Assembly: GCA_964035575.1 (NCBI GenBank)
Contig: OZ037927.1
Span: 868,001 to 932,000, forward strand
Direction of reading: 5' to 3'
Source: Rhynchopus sp. YZ270_cl-10
Lineage: Eukaryota; Euglenozoa; Diplonemea; Diplonemida; Diplonemidae
Length of the DNA stretch: 64,000 bases
The notes below the pieces were generated by a model. That model worked only from the letters and a program-made list of their open reading frames with translations, was not told where the DNA came from and did no database searches. The position numbers were made by a program, and so were the translations under genes. Shown here one piece after another: positions 60,926 to 64,000 of the stretch (positions are counted from its first letter, which is position 1; each line of letters begins with the position of its first letter).

Positions 60926-61303
60926 TTTTTTTTAGGGTAAAAAATGGAGGAAAAAAGGTGAAGGTTTTTCTAGGAAGTTTTCTGTTGGTTGTGTAGGAGG
61001 AGGGAGGAGAAGGAAAGAAGGTAATTGATTTCAAGAAATTCTTTAAAATAAAATGGGAAGGAATTGTCTCTATGTTACATTGGAGGGGAGGGGGGGAAAA
61101 ATGGGGAACACAAAACAACACATCCAACACTACAAAAAAGATAAAACAACTGGGATTTTGTTCAGAAAAAACAAAAAATTCTCGCACAATAACAACAACC
61201 CAACTACTACAGTTCTGGTGGTCACATTCCGCACACACTCAGGAATTACTCCCCCAAAAAAAAAATATTTCTAACCACCACCACCACCACCACCCACCGC
61301 ACC
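60926..61303. other. Short spacer between the F-box and caspase-fold genes
   Basis: A/T tracts and one dispersed motif (61197-61262: ACTACTACAGTTCTGGTGGTC to AATTACTCCCCC) that is also at 49082-49138 in the same orientation. Nothing else seen. Confidence 0.6.
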
Positions 61304-63132
61304 CTACACCCCCTCCCTCAGTGGCGCTGCTGATGTCGATTCTGGGGGAATGGGACCCGGCACCCCACCTCCACCCCCTTCCGGAACAGTCCCCACCGTT
61401 TCTTCAAGCGGATATCTGTCCACATCGACTCCCTCGTCCAGGGTATCGCCACCTCCCACGTCGTCCTCCTGCCTTCCTCCTCCCCTTCCGGGTTTTACTA
61501 CTGAAGGGATGGGGTCTTCTCTTTGTGCTCTCTCTCGCTCTGGCGCTCTCTGGTGCTCTCTGTCCTCTACTCTAGGATCTGTTTGGTGTGGGGCGGCATT
61601 AAGGGATGGAAGCACGCTTACTGTGTCCTCGAGAAAGCCGTCGTCGGAGATGGAGTCTACACCGTGAATCCTGGGGTGTTGCGGTGCGTGCCGTGCTGCT
61701 TCTTCCTCTTCTTCTTTTAGGCTGAGAATTGCGCGGTAATCATCTTGGTAGCCTTGGCCGATACTGAGGCTGGAATATACGAGTTTAAGGTCAGCTAAGG
61801 TAAGCCCTGTTGAAGCATTGCACCACACCGCGAGGTTGTCATACGCAGTGCGCGTCATCGCCTTCCCTAACGAACTACACAAAAACTGCATGTCCCGATA
61901 ATTCAAAAACCCGTCCCCATCGCGGTCCGCAAAGCCGAAAATCTCCCTGAACATCTCCTCCTCTCGGTCCCCTCCTACGTGTTGGCATAGTACAAACTCA
62001 TCGTGAACAGAGAAGGGACGGCTGCTTGAAAGTTCTAACACCGGTTTTTTATCAACAAATCTTGCAAACGGCCCTGCCCTGGTTAATCTCAGATATGACA
62101 CCGCCTCTAACAACAACTCATGATAGGTAGGTCGGTGGAGGCTGTGGAGGGCTGTGACGAAGGGGACTAATGTATCACCTACTACGTCAATGCTAGCTTG
62201 TTGTGCACGGTTGCCTGCGAAGCTTAGAATGTGTGGTGCATAACCGTCTTTTGAGTGATGCTGCACAGCAACAACTTCAGCAGACGCAGCCTGCCCGTTT
62301 TCACATAACCTATGCGGCAAATCTAACAGAGACCCACCTCTGCAGAAATCAGAGAATACCAACAGCTTTGTCGCCACCCCTAGGTTGCGTGCCACGACAC
62401 TCAAGAAGTCTGCCTGTGTAATGAATCCTTCTGTCGCATGATTTGATGGTGCTAACGATAGATTCCCCCCATGCCCTACAAACGCAAAGAGCAATGTATC
62501 TCCAGGTCCGGCTCGATCGGTTAACCATCGCATGCTTGCAATGATATTACCACGGGTAGGCAACGCGGCCGGATTATTATCGGTTAATACACGAAGCTCC
62601 CTGCAAAACCCTCGGGTTTGCAGAAACCCCCGTAAAACTTCTATGGTCGCAAATGAATCCGCGCATTTACTTCCTGTACCATGATAGTCGCAGGCCACCA
62701 AAACTGCCTTCGAAATTCCCCTCGTCGCACGCCAGCTATTATTATCATCAAACATCGCGCTGGGCAGCCAGGCCCCCGGGGTTTTCACCTCGCTGGGTTG
62801 AGGGGGAGGGGGAAGGGGAACGCTGGGAACATTCCTTTGAGGGGGAGCCTCTACAACACTCCCTTCAGGGCTCTCTGAGGGGAGAGAGGTGATGTCTTCA
62901 CTTAGCACCTGGTGCATGATGATGGACCCTTCTGGGGTTGCCGGAAGGGGTGTTACAGTTGACAAGACAGCAGCCTGCGGGAGCATGGTAGCAGCTGTTG
63001 GGTAGGACCGTACACCTCCTCCACCTCCACCTCCCCCTCCCTCATCACTCCACACATAGCTCACCCACTTCGAATTTTCCTTTAACACCCCAGCGCCCTT
63101 CTTAAAAAACACATGAGATCTCTCCATCTCCC

Positions 63133-63163
<31 letters not shown>

Positions 63164-64000
63164 TCCCCCTTCCACCTTAAAAGTGAACCCTTTGCATATC
63201 GGGAGGTTTTCTGCTACTCTTAACGCATCTTCCTCAGAGAGCAGTCGCGGTGGGATTGTGTCCCCTCCTTTTGGGAGGAAATAGCCTGGGTAGCGAAGGA
63301 AGCATCCTATTCCTCCTCCTCCTCCCCCTCCACCTTCTCTGCGTGGAGGACTACGTAATGCTTGAACCGGAGGTGGCGGGGTGAGAACAATCGGGGGCTC
63401 TGTAGTATCAATGGTCGAAGGAGGGGGAGGAGATTGTGGTGACAATGGGGTGCCTCGTAGCGCAACGGAGACCGGGCCTTGGACAACGAGACGTTCCCGG
63501 GGATGTGTCTGTAGAACCGAGTTATCTGCATAGTGCACCTGATCCCAGCATTCTGTACAAAATTTTTCGTCGCACAACCTACAAAACCATAGTGCCGGCT
63601 CATACAACTCCCCCCCGGTATCACACACCGTGCAGATGTCGTCCGCTGCGATGTAGGGTGTTTCTTTCTGTTCTGTCTGTAGTTGTTCGTCATCATTCCG
63701 AAGGCCTCTCATTGATTCATATAAAGACCGTTGCAAGCTATCGTACAATACTGCGTCTGCAGACTGCAAATACAAAACAGATCGGTCCTGAAATGAGACC
63801 ACATCGACCTCCCCTTCTCTGGTTACTGTGTACAAATCGTCGAGTGAGTTTCCGGAGATGATTGTTCCGTCACGTTGTGCCAAATAAATCACTCCTTCTG
63901 AAATGACCACCACAACAAAGGTGCTTGTAGAGGTCAGGGAGGGGGGGGAAGAAGGGGAAGAAGGAGAAGAAGAAGGGGGCTGCGAAAGCTGGAGCGCCTC
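61304..64000 (-). CDS. B-box / metacaspase-like caspase domain / EF-hand protein (5' end outside window)
   Basis: 898 codons are visible and the frame is still open at the right edge, so the true start is outside. In order: a Ser/Pro run; an unassigned 80-residue segment; a B-box-like zinc-binding module (63500-63637; C..C, C..C, C..C, H..H in ICTVCDTGG to QTHPRERL); Pro-rich and three poly-Gly stretches around a small CKGFTF..VFFKK..KWVSYVW region; then a caspase fold (peptidase C14, 61980-62720) with His in FAFVGHGG (about 62473) and Cys in SDFCRGGSLLDLP (about 62344). The Cys loop differs from the metacaspase DSCHSG by Phe and Arg-Gly. An EF-hand DRDGDGFLNYRD (about 61894-61930) follows. 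Metacaspases cleave after Arg/Lys and often need Ca2+, so the EF-hand may serve as a sensor. The C-tail is acidic and disordered. Confidence 0.8.

Noticed and set aside
1-64000. Spliced-leader RNA, 5S rRNA and spliceosomal snRNA genes
   Set aside because: I looked for the euglenozoan leader end TTTCTGTACTTTATTG, conserved 5S blocks and the U1/U2/U6 core motifs and found none by eye.

Overview
The window is nuclear DNA of a flagellated protist. A euglenozoan, perhaps a diplonemid, is my best guess, not a proven assignment. The reasons are: (1) all nine protein genes I can support lie on the minus strand, as in long one-way transcription units; (2) eleven near-identical box C/D snoRNA genes lie in tandem clusters on that same strand, a typical euglenozoan arrangement; (3) one gene encodes an axonemal protein (CFAP91); (4) coding DNA is GC-rich while spacers are full of A/T and G/C homopolymers; (5) a few ordinary GT-AG introns with GTAT donors are present. 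I found no spliced-leader sequence that would settle the question.

Layout, 1 to 64000. 0-2.2 kb: satellites and short dispersed repeats. 2.25-2.96 kb: a complex I LYR subunit like NDUFB9. 3-5.7 kb: nested small transposons and a G-rich minisatellite. 5.77-7.48 kb: a TRPML-type cation channel. 10.27-12.03 kb: a ubiquitin-like/leucine-rich-repeat protein. 12.1-24.1 kb: about 12 kb of repeats, miniature transposons, an 8-bp satellite and a 2.2-kb foldback element. 24.10-25.16 kb: a secreted acid-ceramidase/NAAA-type amidase. 25.7-27.15 kb: four 372-bp tandem units. 27.9-31.5 kb: snoRNA cluster A. 32.4-43.7 kb: repeats, including a second foldback element. 43.7-44.8 kb: a kinase-fold protein. 45.9-48.5 kb: snoRNA cluster B. 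50.18-52.47 kb: CFAP91 with one intron. 54.87-57.85 kb: a five-exon ENTH/VHS adaptor like tepsin. 59.8-60.9 kb: an F-box protein. 61.3-64.0 kb: a B-box/caspase-fold/EF-hand protein that runs off the right edge.

The genes do not form one pathway. They are housekeeping and cell-biology genes (respiration, lysosomal/endosomal channel and lipase, vesicle adaptor, flagellum, ubiquitin ligase, metacaspase) sharing one presumed transcription unit.

The most interesting material is non-coding: the snoRNA array; five families of short structured repeats that all point the same way relative to the genes; and several transposon-like elements that share an internal core but carry quite different terminal inverted repeats. 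Several insertions can be proven within the window because an empty-site copy is also present.
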